A stretch of DNA of 64,000 nt from Sphingopyxis sp. H115 (GTDB taxonomy: Bacteria; Pseudomonadota; Alphaproteobacteria; Sphingomonadales; Sphingomonadaceae). Shown piece by piece: positions 36,244 to 45,810 of the stretch. Both the position numbers and the translations under genes were made by a program. Location: the NCBI RefSeq assembly GCF_001468465.1, contig NZ_LNSA01000005.1, positions 62,001 to 126,000 of the forward strand, written 5' to 3'. A model generated the notes under the pieces. That model searched no databases. It had not been told where the DNA came from and saw only the letters and a list, made by a program, of their open reading frames with translations. Position 1 is the first letter of the stretch. Each line of letters starts with the position of its first letter.

Positions 36244-37143
36244 ATGTCCGAATCCCCGCCCACCCAGCATTTGCACGACTTCCTCGGTTCCTCGCACGAC
36301 GAGAATGCCAAACGCACCCTGTGGGTCGTCGCGCTCACCGCGGTGATGATGGTAGGCGAGATTGCGGCGGGTTACTGGACGGGTTCGATGGCGCTGCTCG
36401 CCGACGGCTTTCATATGGCAACGCACGCGGGGGCGCTCGGCCTCGCAGCGCTCGCCTATCGCTATGCGAAGAAGCATCGCCACGACCCGCGCTACAGCTT
36501 CGGCACCGGCAAGGTCGGCGACCTCATGGGCTTCGCCTCGGCGCTGATCCTCGGCATCTTCGCGATCGGGATCGCGGTCGAATCCTTCCTGCGCCTGATC
36601 GATCCCGTGCGCGTCGATTTTGCGAGCGCGACGCTCGTCGCCATACTCGGGCTCGCGGTCAATATCGTCAGCGCGCTGCTGCTGATGGGTGGTCATCACT
36701 ATCACGGGCACGACCATGACCACGCCCATCATCACCACGGTCACGATAACAATCTCCGTTCGGCCTATTTCCATGTACTCGCCGACGCGCTGACCTCGCT
36801 GCTCGCAATCGGGGCGCTGCTCGCGGGGCGCTATCTCGGCTGGCACTGGATGGACCCCGCGATGGGTATCGTCGGCGCGATCGTCATCGCGCGCTGGTCG
36901 TGGGGACTGATGCGGGATACGGCGGCGATCCTGCTCGACGCGAATGATGACGAAGCCGCCGCGGCGATCCGCACGCGTGTCGAATCGACCGGCGCGACGC
37001 TGACCGATCTCCATGTCTGGCGCGTCGGCCCCGAAGCGCGCGCGGCGATCGTCGAGGTAAAAGGCGAGGTGTCGTGCGAGGAGTTGCGCGACCGGCTGAA
37101 GGATATCGTGACGGTCGCGCATCTGACGATCGCGCTGCGCTGA
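36244..37143 (+). CDS. Cation diffusion facilitator metal exporter (CzcD/DmeF-like)
   Basis: A 299-residue six-helix metal/proton antiporter. Metal-site residues of the family are seen in LLADGFHMATH (Asp54, His57, His61) and FHVLADALTS (His177, Asp181). A cytoplasmic loop at 151-167 is extremely His-rich (HHYHGHDHDHAHHHHGHD), a metal-sensing or chaperoning feature of exporters for Zn, Co, Ni or Cd. A soluble C-terminal domain follows from about 225. The metal cannot be fixed from sequence; the DGFHMATH form and the N-terminal His resemble DmeF-type Co/Ni exporters. Confidence 0.9.
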   Translation: MSESPPTQHLHDFLGSSHDENAKRTLWVVALTAVMMVGEIAAGYWTGSMALLADGFHMATHAGALGLAALAYRYAKKHRHDPRYSFGTGKVGDLMGFASALILGIFAIGIAVESFLRLIDPVRVDFASATLVAILGLAVNIVSALLLMGGHHYHGHDHDHAHHHHGHDNNLRSAYFHVLADALTSLLAIGALLAGRYLGWHWMDPAMGIVGAIVIARWSWGLMRDTAAILLDANDDEAAAAIRTRVESTGATLTDLHVWRVGPEARAAIVEVKGEVSCEELRDRLKDIVTVAHLTIALR

Positions 37144-37203
37144 TCGACGACAGGGATTGCCGCGCGGGCAAAAGGGACTAGAACATAAAGGGTACAAAAT
37201 GGA

Positions 37204-37566
37204 GTGCCCGCCACGTTCGCCGCCGTCGATCCCGTCTATCGCCATTACCCGAAAAGAGCCCGATATCATGCGCGTATCGATGTGGGCGGCGTGGCGCTAA
37301 AGCTCTATTTCCTGCTCGTCTCGGTATGGCGCGGATTGAACGAGCTGTGGGAGGCGGTCTGGTATCGCGAGGGCAACATGCCCGCCTTTGCGCCCTTCGA
37401 TCCGGGCTATCCGTCGAAACCGGGTGTCGTGCGGCCCACCTTCTGCGTATGGGAACTCGGCATCGACGCGCATGAAAGCGGGGCATGGGGCCGCTTTCTC
37501 GCGTGTCCACGCGACGATGCGGCGCGCTCGCGCTGGCTTGAGGATGGTTTCGAAGGCGCGGTATAG
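37204..37566 (+). CDS. Hypothetical protein, 120 residues
   Basis: I do not recognise this protein. The frame has GC-rich third positions from end to end, unlike the other frames, which supports real coding. The middle is hydrophobic/aromatic (LYFLLVSVWRGLNELWEAVW), followed by a Pro-rich stretch and PTFCVWELGIDAHESG. It starts with GTG at 37204. The upstream AAAGGG is better spaced for an ATG at 37199 in another frame that encodes only 33 codons, so the true start is uncertain. It lies 60 bp after the CDF gene and just before the DJ-1/PfpI gene. Confidence 0.5.
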   Translation: MPATFAAVDPVYRHYPKRARYHARIDVGGVALKLYFLLVSVWRGLNELWEAVWYREGNMPAFAPFDPGYPSKPGVVRPTFCVWELGIDAHESGAWGRFLACPRDDAARSRWLEDGFEGAV

Positions 37567-37593
37567 CCGGCCTTGGTTTACAGGAGTTTCGAC

Positions 37594-38217
37594 GTGCAGA
37601 TTGCGGTGCTGACCTTTGACGGCTTCAACGAACTCGATTCGTTCGTCGCTGCAGCGATCCTCAACCGTTTGCGGGGGCAGGGCTGGGAAGCGCATATCAC
37701 CTCGCCGACACCGCAGGTGACATCGATGAACGGCGTGACGATCGAGCGCCAGCAACCGCTCGATTTCGCTGCCAAGGCCGATGCGGTGATCATCGGCAGC
37801 GGTGTCAAAACGCGCGAGATCGCGGCCGACCCGCTGATGCTCGGCCGCATCCGGCTCGACCCCGCGCGCCAGCTTGTCGGTGCGCAATGTTCCGGCACGC
37901 TGCTGCTCGCGAAGCTCGGGCTGGTGGGCGACTTGCCGGCCTGCACCGACCTCACCACCAAGCCCTGGGTGATCGAGGCGGGGGTGGAGGTGCTCGACGC
38001 GCCCTTCGTCGCACACGGCAATGTCGCGACCGCCGGCGGCTGCCTGGCGTCGCAATATCTTGCGACGTGGATCATCGCGCGGCTCGCTGGCACGGTGGAG
38101 GCGGAAGAAGCCCTCCATTATGTCGCTCCCGTCGGCGAAAAGGCGGAATACGTCGGCCGCGCGATGGCGGCGGTGCGGCCCTTCCTGCCGGTCGAGGCGG
38201 CCGCCCGTTCCGCATAA
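37594..38217 (+). CDS. DJ-1/PfpI family protein
   Basis: A 207-residue DJ-1/PfpI superfamily protein. The N-terminal strand IAVLTFDGFNELD carries the family Glu13. The nucleophile-elbow Cys99 lies in VGAQCSGTLLLAKLG. Members act as deglycases, isonitrile hydratases, chaperones or peptidases; nothing here chooses between them. I start at the GTG at 37594 because AGGAG sits 7 bases upstream and it puts the first strand at the N-terminus. No helix-turn-helix domain is attached. Confidence 0.82.
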   Translation: MQIAVLTFDGFNELDSFVAAAILNRLRGQGWEAHITSPTPQVTSMNGVTIERQQPLDFAAKADAVIIGSGVKTREIAADPLMLGRIRLDPARQLVGAQCSGTLLLAKLGLVGDLPACTDLTTKPWVIEAGVEVLDAPFVAHGNVATAGGCLASQYLATWIIARLAGTVEAEEALHYVAPVGEKAEYVGRAMAAVRPFLPVEAAARSA

Positions 38218-38298
38218 CTGGCGATACCATACAATACAGCTTGTTCCGTCGTGCCATAATCCGGCATTTTGCAACATACGCAAACTGGGGGCAGGGCG

Positions 38299-40314
38299 AT
38301 GACGGCACCGTTCAATTTCGGGCAGCTCAGATTTTTGAAGGCGCTGACCGAGGCGCTATTCCACGGCGCCGACATGGCGATCACGCCCGATCAGGTCGTG
38401 ACCAATGTCTGCGACCTGTTCGCCAAGGTCGGCGGCACGAAGCTGGACGAGATTCGCCTGTCGCTGACCGCGACCGAAGTCGTGCTCGGCGGACCCTTCT
38501 TTACCGAGGACGATGTCGCGGGACGAGCCGACAAGCTCCGCGACCGGCTCCAGAACAGCCAGATCGACCTGTTTCAGGACATGGCCCGGCTGCGCGGCAT
38601 CATCTACGCCTGCTACTATGGTCATTGGCAGCCGGGGCTCGAGCCCGGCGACCAGGACGCCAACACCGCCAATCCGGTGCATCGCCAGATCGGCTTCACG
38701 CTGCCAAAATTTCGCCAGCGCGGCAATTATGACGTCCCCTTGACGCCGGTACTCGGGCGCGAGATCGACCCGGCGCACATCCTCGATGCCAACAGCCTCG
38801 CTGCCGAATATGACGTGATCGTCATCGGATCGGGTGCGGGCGGGGGCGTCGCGGCCCATAATATCGCGGCGCGGGGTTATAAGGTTCTGATCGTCGAGGC
38901 GGGCCCCTTCTACCCCAGCCACGCCATCACGCATCACGAACTCGACATGGTCGCCAATCTTTACAAGCATGGCGCGTTGCAAACCTCGACCAACCGCGAT
39001 TTCGTGGTGTTTCAGGGACGCTGCGTCGGCGGGTCGTCGACGATCAACAACGGGATATGTCTGCGCGTCAATGAAGCGGGGCGCACCCACCCCGACGCGC
39101 AGGACGTGCTCGCCAAATGGGCCAGCATCGGCGCCCCGGTCGACGCCGCCGCCTTTCACGCGAGCTACGACGCGGTGCAGGCTCGGCTGGGCATTGCGCC
39201 GATCGAACCGCGCAGCGGCCGTCACAATGGCCCGCATCTGATCGAAGGGTGGCGCGCCTATGCCGCGGCGTCGAGCGATCCGCGCGAACGCCGTGCCGTC
39301 ACCGACTGGTTCGCCAAGAATTTCGGGCCGCCGAACACGGTCAACGCCTGCGCCTATTGCGGCTATTGCAATTCGGGCTGTGCTTATGGCCGGCGGATGG
39401 GGATCGCGCAGACCTATCTGCCCGATGCGTGCCGCGATCATGGCGCGCGCATCCTGCCGAATACAAAGGCAGACCGCATCGTCTGGCAGACCGCCTACGA
39501 TGGCCGGCGCGAGGCCGAGGCGGTGAAGCTGATCCTGCCCGATGGGTCAAAGGCGCTCGTGCGTGCGCGTGTCGGCGTGGTCGTTGCGGCAGGGACGATC
39601 GCCTCGTCGAAACTGCTCGACCGCAGCGATATCGACGGCACCGGCTATCAGGTCTCGCTCAACGTTGCCTCGCCGGTCGTCGCGCTGATGCCCGATGGCA
39701 TCGGCGGCAACGCGTGGGACGAAGACCAGATGTCGAGCTATGTCGATTGCGGCGACTTCCTGCTCGAAAGCCATTTTCAGCCACCGATGTCGATGGCCTC
39801 GCTGATGCCGGGCTGGTTCGGCGATCATGCGGCGCGAATGAAAAATTTCGGCCGCGTCCATTCGGCGGGCATCCTGTTCCCCGCCGACCGGCGCGGTCGC
39901 GTGAAGGATGGCAAGCTCAATTTCCGGCTCGATGTGCAGGACGACCTGCCGATGCTGCGCCGCGCGATGGCGACGCTGACCAAGGTCCATTTCGCCGCCG
40001 GCGCGCTCGAATGCTATCCCGCGCTGGCCAAAGGGCAAAAGGTCACGCCGGGCATGGATGTCGATGCCTTTTTCCGTGACGCAATCCGCGAACAGGATGA
40101 TGTCACCCTGTCGAGCAGCCACCCGCACGGCGGCAATGCGATGAACGAGGATCCGCAGCACGGGGTCGTCGACCTCGATTGCCGCGTCCATGAAACGACC
40201 AATGTGTTCGTCACCGACGCGAGCGTCTTTCCGAGCTGCATCCGCGTCAACGCGCAATGGACGACGATGGCGATGGCGCAATATGCGACCGGGCGGCACG
40301 ATCCCTTTCGCTGA
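38299..40314 (+). CDS. GMC family FAD oxidoreductase with N-terminal extension and Cys cluster
   Basis: A 671-residue flavoprotein. About 170 helical residues come before the FAD-binding motif [11 protein letters not shown] (Gly177-Gly183). [15 protein letters not shown] follows, and the C-terminal signature [15 protein letters not shown] holds the active-site His. The N-terminal extension plus the motif [11 protein letters not shown] (Cys351, 354, 357, 361) is reminiscent of long-chain alcohol oxidase-like GMC proteins. The substrate is likely an alcohol or sterol-like compound, by inference. The ATG at 38299 follows a GGGGGCAGGG ribosome site. Confidence 0.85.
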   Translation: MTAPFNFGQLRFLKALTEALFHGADMAITPDQVVTNVCDLFAKVGGTKLDEIRLSLTATEVVLGGPFFTEDDVAGRADKLRDRLQNSQIDLFQDMARLRGIIYACYYGHWQPGLEPGDQDANTANPVHRQIGFTLPKFRQRGNYDVPLTPVLGREIDPAHILDANSLAAEYDVIVIGSGAGGGVAAHNIAARGYKVLIVEAGPFYPSHAITHHELDMVANLYKHGALQTSTNRDFVVFQGRCVGGSSTINNGICLRVNEAGRTHPDAQDVLAKWASIGAPVDAAAFHASYDAVQARLGIAPIEPRSGRHNGPHLIEGWRAYAAASSDPRERRAVTDWFAKNFGPPNTVNACAYCGYCNSGCAYGRRMGIAQTYLPDACRDHGARILPNTKADRIVWQTAYDGRREAEAVKLILPDGSKALVRARVGVVVAAGTIASSKLLDRSDIDGTGYQVSLNVASPVVALMPDGIGGNAWDEDQMSSYVDCGDFLLESHFQPPMSMASLMPGWFGDHAARMKNFGRVHSAGILFPADRRGRVKDGKLNFRLDVQDDLPMLRRAMATLTKVHFAAGALECYPALAKGQKVTPGMDVDAFFRDAIREQDDVTLSSSHPHGGNAMNEDPQHGVVDLDCRVHETTNVFVTDASVFPSCIRVNAQWTTMAMAQYATGRHDPFR

Positions 40315-40342
40315 GCCTCAATCGCGCCTATGTGGCGCGCGC

Positions 40343-41068
40343 ATGTTTCAGGTTGCCGCCCTTTATCGTTTCGCGTCGTTCGACAACCCCGCCGCGCTGC
40401 GTCAGCCCTTGCTCGACCTGTGCGCGGCAGAGGGGATCAAGGGCACGCTGCTTCTCGCGCGCGAAGGGATCAATGGCACCATCGCCGGGACCGAGGCCGG
40501 GATCGCGGCCATCCTCGATCATATCCGTCGCCTTCCCGACTGCGCCGAACTCGACGTCAAATATTCGACCGCCGCCGCGATGCCGTTTCAGCGGATGAAG
40601 GTGCGTCTGAAGAAAGAGATCGTCACGATGAAGGTGCCGGGGCTCGACCCCGCGCGCGACGCGGCACCTTATGTCGATCCCGCCGACTGGAACGCCTTGG
40701 TCGATGATCCGGACACCATACTCATCGACACGCGCAACGGGTTCGAGGTTAGCTATGGCAGCTTCGCGGGCGCGATCGATCCCCAAACGAAGAGCTTCGG
40801 CGACTTCCCCGACTGGTGGCGCGCCAATGCCGATCGCTTCGCGGGCAAGCGCGTCGCGATGTTCTGCACCGGCGGCATCCGCTGCGAAAAATCGACCGCC
40901 TTTCTGCGCCATCAAGGTGTCGAGGATGTGGTGCATTTGCGGGGCGGCATCCTCGCCTATCTTGAGCAGGTGCCCGCCGAGCAGAGCCGCTGGCACGGCG
41001 GTTGCTTCGTCTTCGACGAACGGGTGAGCGTCGGGCACGGGCTCGTCGAAATGGGCGAGAAGGAATAA
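40343..41068 (+). CDS. trhO: tRNA uridine(34) hydroxylase TrhO (rhodanese-like)
   Basis: A 241-residue protein of the YceA/UPF0176 family. It combines an N-terminal ferredoxin-like domain ([12 protein letters not shown]) with a rhodanese domain ([20 protein letters not shown]). The active-site Cys is in [11 protein letters not shown]. TrhO hydroxylates U34 of some tRNAs to 5-hydroxyuridine using oxygen. The ATG at 40343 gives the family start [12 protein letters not shown]. It begins 28 bp after the GMC gene. Confidence 0.92.
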   Translation: MFQVAALYRFASFDNPAALRQPLLDLCAAEGIKGTLLLAREGINGTIAGTEAGIAAILDHIRRLPDCAELDVKYSTAAAMPFQRMKVRLKKEIVTMKVPGLDPARDAAPYVDPADWNALVDDPDTILIDTRNGFEVSYGSFAGAIDPQTKSFGDFPDWWRANADRFAGKRVAMFCTGGIRCEKSTAFLRHQGVEDVVHLRGGILAYLEQVPAEQSRWHGGCFVFDERVSVGHGLVEMGEKE

Positions 41069-41136
41069 GCGCGCGTTCCGTCATCCGGGCCGGTGGCCGC
41101 GGAACGGATAGGGCGCTATCGAACGAAACCGCCCGT

Positions 41137-41955
41137 TCAGCTCGCCGTTGTTGCGTTCATCTGTCGGGCATAGCCCGCCTGCACCATCGCGCTCATCCGG
41201 TCGAACAGCGCGTCGGGATCGCCGCGACGCATCGCCGCGATCGCGGCCTCGGCGCCCTCGGCCACCACCAGCTCGCGGACGCCGGAATCGACGGCGGTGA
41301 GCATCCGCGCTGCGGCATCGTCGGGCGATAGGCCGTTGTCGATCGCCGCGTCGCTTTCCCCGCGTGTGCTGCCGTCGGCGTTGAGCGCATTGCGGCTGAC
41401 ATTGGTACGCACCGATCCCGGCGCGACCACGAGCACTTTCAGGCCGAGATGCTCATTCTCGGCACGCACCGCGTCATGATAGCCGATGATGCCATGCTTT
41501 GCCGCCGAATAGGCGCTGCGCAGCGGCACGCCCGCGATGCCCGCAACGCTCGAGATAGCGATAATCTGCCCGCCGCCCGCGCCGACCATGCGCGGCAGCA
41601 ATTGTTGGGTGAGAGCGATGGGGGCGAGCAGGTCGACCGCGATGATCTGCTGGTACACCGAAAAATCGGTCTCGACCGCAAGGCTGCGCTGCGAGATGCC
41701 GGCATTGTTGACGAGGCCGTCGATCCGGCCCTGCCACGCCCAGGCCTGGTCGGTGATCGTGGGAAGGGCGGCATAGTCGGTCGCCTCGAACGGCAGGATC
41801 AGCGTTTCGGTGCTGCAGGCGGCGGCGACCTCTTCGAGTGCCGCGACATTGCGCCCCGACAGAATCAGCTTTGCGCCACGTGCGCCCAGCGCGCGTGCCA
41901 ACGCTGCTCCGATGCCCGAAGAGGCCCCCGTGATCCACCAGATTTGATTTTCCAT
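41137..41955 (-). CDS. SDR family NAD(P)-dependent oxidoreductase
   Basis: A 272-residue classical short-chain dehydrogenase. The cofactor motif TGASSGIG is at 9-16, NNAG at 83-86, catalytic Ser136 in AISSVAG, and YxxxK at Tyr149-Lys153. An Arg (SGRN) after strand 2 suggests NADP preference. The substrate is unknown. The start at 41955 gives the standard short lead before the first strand; a longer frame upstream is unlikely. It converges on trhO. Confidence 0.88.
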   Translation of the reverse strand: MENQIWWITGASSGIGAALARALGARGAKLILSGRNVAALEEVAAACSTETLILPFEATDYAALPTITDQAWAWQGRIDGLVNNAGISQRSLAVETDFSVYQQIIAVDLLAPIALTQQLLPRMVGAGGGQIIAISSVAGIAGVPLRSAYSAAKHGIIGYHDAVRAENEHLGLKVLVVAPGSVRTNVSRNALNADGSTRGESDAAIDNGLSPDDAAARMLTAVDSGVRELVVAEGAEAAIAAMRRGDPDALFDRMSAMVQAGYARQMNATTAS

Positions 41956-42269
41956 TTCGGCTCCCCATCTGTCGTTTCGTTTCAACTTGAAACGGGTGCA
42001 AGGGGCCGTCAAGGCACCAACCCGCGGATTTTGGCGCGGGGGTGGTAATTTTGTTGCGAATCTGTTATAATTGCTAACAACACGTCGGTTTTTTGCCTCT
42101 TCCCGTCACTGGGCTGGGGCACTTTTCGACGTTCCGATGGAGCCATATCCCTTGTCACTCTGACTGGCTAGCGCCGACCGAATGGTAATCCACCTCCCCT
42201 TGGAGGGCGGGATGCAGTGGTGTTGTCGCACTTTCAGATTAGGGTCAAGGTACAAGAAAAGGAATTTGC
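41956..42269. other. 314 bp divergent intergenic region upstream of an SDR gene and carD
   Basis: No gene is seen. A perfect TATAAT at 42066-42071 sits in an AT-rich patch (GTTGCGAATCTGTTATAATT) and may be a -10 element reading toward carD, although no good -35 element is in place. A CCTCCCC-like repeat remnant lies near 42191-42210. The carD ribosome site is AAAAGGAA. Confidence 0.45.
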
Positions 42270-42797
42270 ATGTCCGTGAACACGCTCTTGTTCGAAGTCG
42301 GTGATTATGTCGTTTATCCCAAACATGGCGTGGGGCGCGTCATTGAACTGCAGCGGTCGGAAATCGCCGGCATGCAGCTCGAACTTTATGTCCTGCGCTT
42401 CGAAAAGGAAAAGATGACGCTTCGCGTGCCGACGAACAAGGCCGAAGGCGTGGGCATGCGCAAGCTGTCGTCGGACAAGACGCTGAAGGAAGCGCTGCAG
42501 GTCCTGACCACCAAGCCGAAGGTGAAGCGCACCATGTGGTCGCGCCGCGCGCAGGAATATGAAGCGAAAATCAATTCGGGCGACCTCGTGTCGATCGCCG
42601 AAGTGACCCGCGACCTGTTCCGCGCCGACGATCAGCCCGAACAGAGCTATTCGGAGCGCCAGATCTTCGAAGCGGCGTCGAGCCGCCTCGCGCGCGAACT
42701 CGCGGCGATGGAAGAAAGCGACGAAAAGACGGCGCAGGCGAAGATCCTCCAGATCCTCAACGAGCATGCACCGCTTTATTACGCCGAAAAGGTGTAA
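42270..42797 (+). CDS. carD: CarD family transcriptional regulator
   Basis: A 175-residue CarD/CdnL protein. The N-terminal RNA-polymerase-interacting Tudor-like domain begins FEVGDYVVYPKHGVGRVIEL. A helical C-terminal domain (KRTMWSRRAQEYEAKINSGD onward) contacts upstream promoter DNA. CarD stabilises open complexes at rRNA and other housekeeping promoters in alphaproteobacteria. It is a single-gene unit ending at a clear intrinsic terminator. A long AT-rich upstream region precedes it. Confidence 0.93.
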   Translation: MSVNTLLFEVGDYVVYPKHGVGRVIELQRSEIAGMQLELYVLRFEKEKMTLRVPTNKAEGVGMRKLSSDKTLKEALQVLTTKPKVKRTMWSRRAQEYEAKINSGDLVSIAEVTRDLFRADDQPEQSYSERQIFEAASSRLARELAAMEESDEKTAQAKILQILNEHAPLYYAEKV

Positions 42798-42820
42798 GCT
42801 TCGCATAGCGACAGACAAAG

Positions 42821-42850
42821 GGGCGGTCCGCAAGGGCCGCCCTTTTTTCT
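42821..42850 (+). terminator. Intrinsic terminator after carD
   Basis: GGGCGG and CCGCCC pair, with possible extension into the TCCGCAAGGG loop, followed directly by TTTTTTCTT. It lies 23 bp after the carD stop and is one of the clearest terminators in the window. Confidence 0.9.
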
Positions 42851-42881
42851 TGGGCCGCTTCGGTGTCCGCCAATTCTCTTT

Positions 42882-42955
42882 CGTCATGCCGGACTTGATC
42901 CGGCATCCATCACGGCGTTGAAATTGTGGACCCCGGATCAAGTCCAGCGTGACGA
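42882..42955. repeat. Dyad repeat, family C, copy 2
   Basis: A 74-bp element with left arm CGTCATGCCGGACTTGATCC and right arm ACCCCGGATCAAGTCCAGCG plus TGACG. It shares most positions with the copy at 36065-36137. It lies between the carD terminator and the convergent truA stop. Confidence 0.85.
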
Positions 42956-42968
42956 AGTGTGGGGAATA

Positions 42969-43709
42969 CTACGGATAGGTTGCACCCACGAAATAGAGCC
43001 CGTCGGGCGGCGCGTTCAGCCCCAAGGCGTTGCGGTCGGCGGCGTCGAGCGCCGCCTTCAAGTCGCGCGCCGACCATTTTCCGTAACCGACGAGCACGAG
43101 GCAACCGACCATCGACCGCACCTGATGATGCAGGAAGCTGCGCGCCGCGGCTTCGACGATCACCTCTTCGCCGTGGCGGCTGATAATCAGCTTGTCGAGC
43201 GTCTTCACCGGGCTTTGCGACTGGCAATGCGCCGAGCGGAAGGTGGTGAAATCGTGGAGGCCGATCAGTTGCTGCGCTGCCGCGTGCATCGCGTCGACGT
43301 CGAGCGGCTTGGCAACCTGCCACGACAGGCCCCTGTCCCATGTCAGCGGCGCGCGGCGGTTGACGATGCGATATTCGTAACTGCGCCCGGTGCAGGCAAA
43401 GCGCGCGTGCCAGTCGTCGGCAACGACCTCGCACCCGATGATGGCGACCGGCGCCGGGCGCAGCTGCGCGTTTAGTGCCTCGGTGAGCTTGAACGGTGTC
43501 AGCGGCTTTTCGATGTCGACATGCGCGCGCATCGCGATCGCATGGACGCCGGCGTCGGTGCGGCCCGCGCTCAGCACCTGCACCTCCTCGGCGGTAAAGC
43601 GGTGGATCGCTTCCTCGATCGCCTGCTGGACGCTCGGGCCGTGCGCCTGCCGCTGCCAGCCCATGAACGGGCGGCCGTCATATTCGATGGTGAGGGCAAA
43701 TCTTGTCAT
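42969..43709 (-). CDS. truA: tRNA pseudouridine(38-40) synthase
   Basis: A 246-residue TruA. The catalytic Asp52 is in [11 protein letters not shown], and the N-terminus [18 protein letters not shown] is diagnostic. It modifies U38-40 in tRNA anticodon arms. The ribosome site AAGGGG lies just ahead of the ATG. A family A dyad repeat ends 13 bp upstream of the start, placed between fmt and truA. Genes fmt and truA read in the same direction, with def nearby on the other strand. Confidence 0.96.
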   Translation of the reverse strand: MTRFALTIEYDGRPFMGWQRQAHGPSVQQAIEEAIHRFTAEEVQVLSAGRTDAGVHAIAMRAHVDIEKPLTPFKLTEALNAQLRPAPVAIIGCEVVADDWHARFACTGRSYEYRIVNRRAPLTWDRGLSWQVAKPLDVDAMHAAAQQLIGLHDFTTFRSAHCQSQSPVKTLDKLIISRHGEEVIVEAAARSFLHHQVRSMVGCLVLVGYGKWSARDLKAALDAADRNALGLNAPPDGLYFVGATYP

Positions 43710-43722
43710 CGCCGCCCCTTAG

Positions 43723-43801
43723 CCGTTCGCATCGAGCGAAGTCGAGATGCCCATCGGCAATGCACGCCTTCGCGTGTCTCGACTTCGCTCGACACGAACG
43801 G
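43723..43801. repeat. Dyad repeat, family A, copy 2
   Basis: A 79-bp inverted repeat in the fmt-truA gap. On the minus strand it begins CCGTTCGTGTCGAGCGAAGT and ends CTTCGCTCGATGCGAACGG, then 13 bases holding the truA ribosome site follow. The inner arms differ slightly (GTGTC against GATGC). It begins 3 bp after the fmt stop. Confidence 0.9.
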
Positions 43802-43804
43802 AAG

Positions 43805-44725
43805 TCAGGCGAGGCGCGTACCTTTGGCGATCGCACGGCCGCGCAGCAGTTCGGCGGCGTCCATCGCAGGCTTGCCGGCGCGCTGGACGCGCGTCGCGCG
43901 GATCGCGCCGGGGTTGCAGGCGATGGTGAGCGCGTCGTCGAGCGTCAGCCCGGGCGTGGCGCCGGCGACGGTGTCGGCGGGATGCACGACCTCGGCGGCG
44001 AGGATCTTGTAACGCTCGCCGTCGAGTTCGAAAAAGGCTCCCGGGACCGGATTGAAGGCGCGTACCTGCCGTTCGACCTGCACCGCGCTGGTCAGGAAAT
44101 CGAGCCGCGCCTCGCTCTTGTCGATCTTTGCGGCATAGGTGACGCCGTCGTCGGGCTGCGCTTCGGGGATGAAAGCGTGGAGCTCGCTCAGCGTCCTCAC
44201 CATCATCAGCGCGCCCATCTCGGCGAGTTCGTCCGTCAAGGCGCCCGCACTCTTGCGCGCGACCGGCGTCTTCTCGACCAGCCGCATCGCACCGGTGTCG
44301 AGCCCGGCATCCATCTGCATGATCGTCACGCCCGTTTCGGCGTCGCCCGCGAGGATCGCGCGCTGAACCGGCGCTGCGCCGCGCCAGCGCGGCAGGATCG
44401 ATCCATGGACGTTCAGGCACCCCTCGCGTGGAGCGTCGAGCACCGCCTGCGGCAGGATCAGCCCATAGGCGGCGACGACTGCGACATCGAGATCGAGCGC
44501 AGCAAATTCCGCCTGCGCTTCCTCGCTTTTCAGGCTGCGCGGCGTGCGGACGGGCAGGCCATGCTCCTCGGCCCAAACCTGCACCGGGCTTTTCTGCAAC
44601 TTCTTGCCGCGCTGCGCGGGGCGGGGGGGCTGGCTATAGACGGCCACGATGTCGTGCCCCGCCGCGTGGAGCGCGGCGAGCGTCGGCACCGCAAAGGGCG
44701 GCGTTCCCATGAAGGCGATGCGCAT
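43805..44725 (-). CDS. fmt: Methionyl-tRNA formyltransferase
   Basis: A 306-residue enzyme formylating initiator Met-tRNA with 10-formyl-THF. The N-terminus [16 protein letters not shown] is standard. Catalytic residues are Asn105 and His107 in [12 protein letters not shown] and Asp143 in DAGLDTG. I use the ATG at 44725: the GAGAA site is well spaced for it and too close for the ATG two codons upstream. It is divergent from recR with 35 bp between. The deformylase gene def is 1 kb away on the other strand. Confidence 0.96.
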   Translation of the reverse strand: MRIAFMGTPPFAVPTLAALHAAGHDIVAVYSQPPRPAQRGKKLQKSPVQVWAEEHGLPVRTPRSLKSEEAQAEFAALDLDVAVVAAYGLILPQAVLDAPREGCLNVHGSILPRWRGAAPVQRAILAGDAETGVTIMQMDAGLDTGAMRLVEKTPVARKSAGALTDELAEMGALMMVRTLSELHAFIPEAQPDDGVTYAAKIDKSEARLDFLTSAVQVERQVRAFNPVPGAFFELDGERYKILAAEVVHPADTVAGATPGLTLDDALTIACNPGAIRATRVQRAGKPAMDAAELLRGRAIAKGTRLA

Positions 44726-44760
44726 TGTCATTTCTCGTGCGCCGCTTAAGACCATCCGTC

Positions 44761-45357
44761 ATGGCATCGCAAGAGATTGAAGCGCTCGTCCAGCAACTCG
44801 CCCGCCTGCCGGGGCTCGGTCCGCGTTCCGCGCGGCGCGCGGTGCTGCATCTGATGAAGAAGCGCGAGAGCGCGTTCGCGCCGCTGCTCGCAGCGCTCCA
44901 GACGGTGTCCGAACGGCTCGTCACCTGCACCATCTGCGGCAATGTCGACACGCAGGACCCGTGCGCGATCTGCGCCGACCCGCGCCGCGATGCGCGCAGC
45001 CTGTGCGTCGTCGAGGAGGTGTCGGATCTCTGGGCGCTCGACAAGTCGCGGCTCTTTCCCGGCAAATATCATGTGCTCGGCGGGCGGCTGTCGGCGCTCG
45101 AGGGCGTGCGCCCGCAGGATCTCACCATCGACGCGCTCGTCGCGCGTGTCGCCGCGGGCGGGATCGACGAGGTCGTGCTCGCGATGAATGCGACGCTGGA
45201 GGGCCAGACGACGGCGCACTATCTCGCCGAGCGGCTTGAGGGCTATCCGGTGCGGCTGACCCAACTGGCGCATGGCCTGCCGGTGGGCGGAGAGCTCGAT
45301 TATCTCGACGAGGGGACGCTGGCACAGGCACTCAGGGCGCGGCGGCCGGTGGGGTGA
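44761..45357 (+). CDS. recR: Recombination mediator protein RecR
   Basis: A 198-residue RecR, which loads RecA with RecF/RecO at gaps. The helix-hairpin-helix region [10 protein letters not shown] is near 17-26. The C4 zinc finger is Cys56, Cys59, Cys68 and Cys71 ([16 protein letters not shown]). The Toprim domain follows ([10 protein letters not shown] at 81-90). The length is standard with the ATG at 44761. The stop overlaps the following lipoprotein gene (GTGA). Confidence 0.96.
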   Translation: MASQEIEALVQQLARLPGLGPRSARRAVLHLMKKRESAFAPLLAALQTVSERLVTCTICGNVDTQDPCAICADPRRDARSLCVVEEVSDLWALDKSRLFPGKYHVLGGRLSALEGVRPQDLTIDALVARVAAGGIDEVVLAMNATLEGQTTAHYLAERLEGYPVRLTQLAHGLPVGGELDYLDEGTLAQALRARRPVG

Positions 45358-45779
45358 TCCGCCTTTGGCTCATCACTTTCCTGTGCCTAACGGGCTGCGC
45401 ATCGGCAGAAATCAAACCTACTAGCGATGAGATGGATCGTGTCGAGACGGTTCTTCAACAAGTACCATGCGTCGGTGATCTGGACGGGTGGGAACGACGC
45501 TACTTCTATCATCCCGAATTCTCGGACGAAGAAAACGCTCGTGCCCTCAAAGAAGATAGGATGTCTAGGCCGACCGGTTATGATCGTTCGCTCATCGAAG
45601 TTGATCTACGTGAAGCGAATTTCGGAGAGTTCCGCAGCGGACGGAGAAGCTATTCAGATTATCCGCCCGGATCGGCCGACAATGATGATCGGAAATACCG
45701 CATGGTGTTCGGAACTTACGATCTGAAAACGAGAAAGCTGAATCTCTATCACTGTGGCGGCAATATCGGGCCCCCTTGA
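45354..45779 (+). CDS. Putative lipoprotein, lower-GC orphan gene
   Basis: A 141-residue protein with a lipoprotein signal ([10 protein letters not shown], lipobox Cys15) and a mature part rich in charged and aromatic residues. Two further cysteines lie in QQVPCVGDL and LYHCGGN. I do not recognise the family. A sampled 60-base stretch is about 53% GC, clearly lower than the neighbours, and codon use is less GC3-biased, suggesting later acquisition. It starts with GTG in a GTGA overlap with recR and ends 31 bp before def, so it sits inside what is otherwise a housekeeping group. Confidence 0.65.
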   Translation: MIRLWLITFLCLTGCASAEIKPTSDEMDRVETVLQQVPCVGDLDGWERRYFYHPEFSDEENARALKEDRMSRPTGYDRSLIEVDLREANFGEFRSGRRSYSDYPPGSADNDDRKYRMVFGTYDLKTRKLNLYHCGGNIGPP

Positions 45780-45810
45780 CCCCGGCCCCCCGCGACCATA
45801 CCTGCACCCC

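Noticed and set aside
42066-42071. TATAAT as a confident carD promoter
   Set aside because: The -10 hexamer is perfect, but no acceptable -35 element lies 16-18 bp upstream, and it is about 200 bp from the start codon. It is kept only as a remark on the intergenic region.
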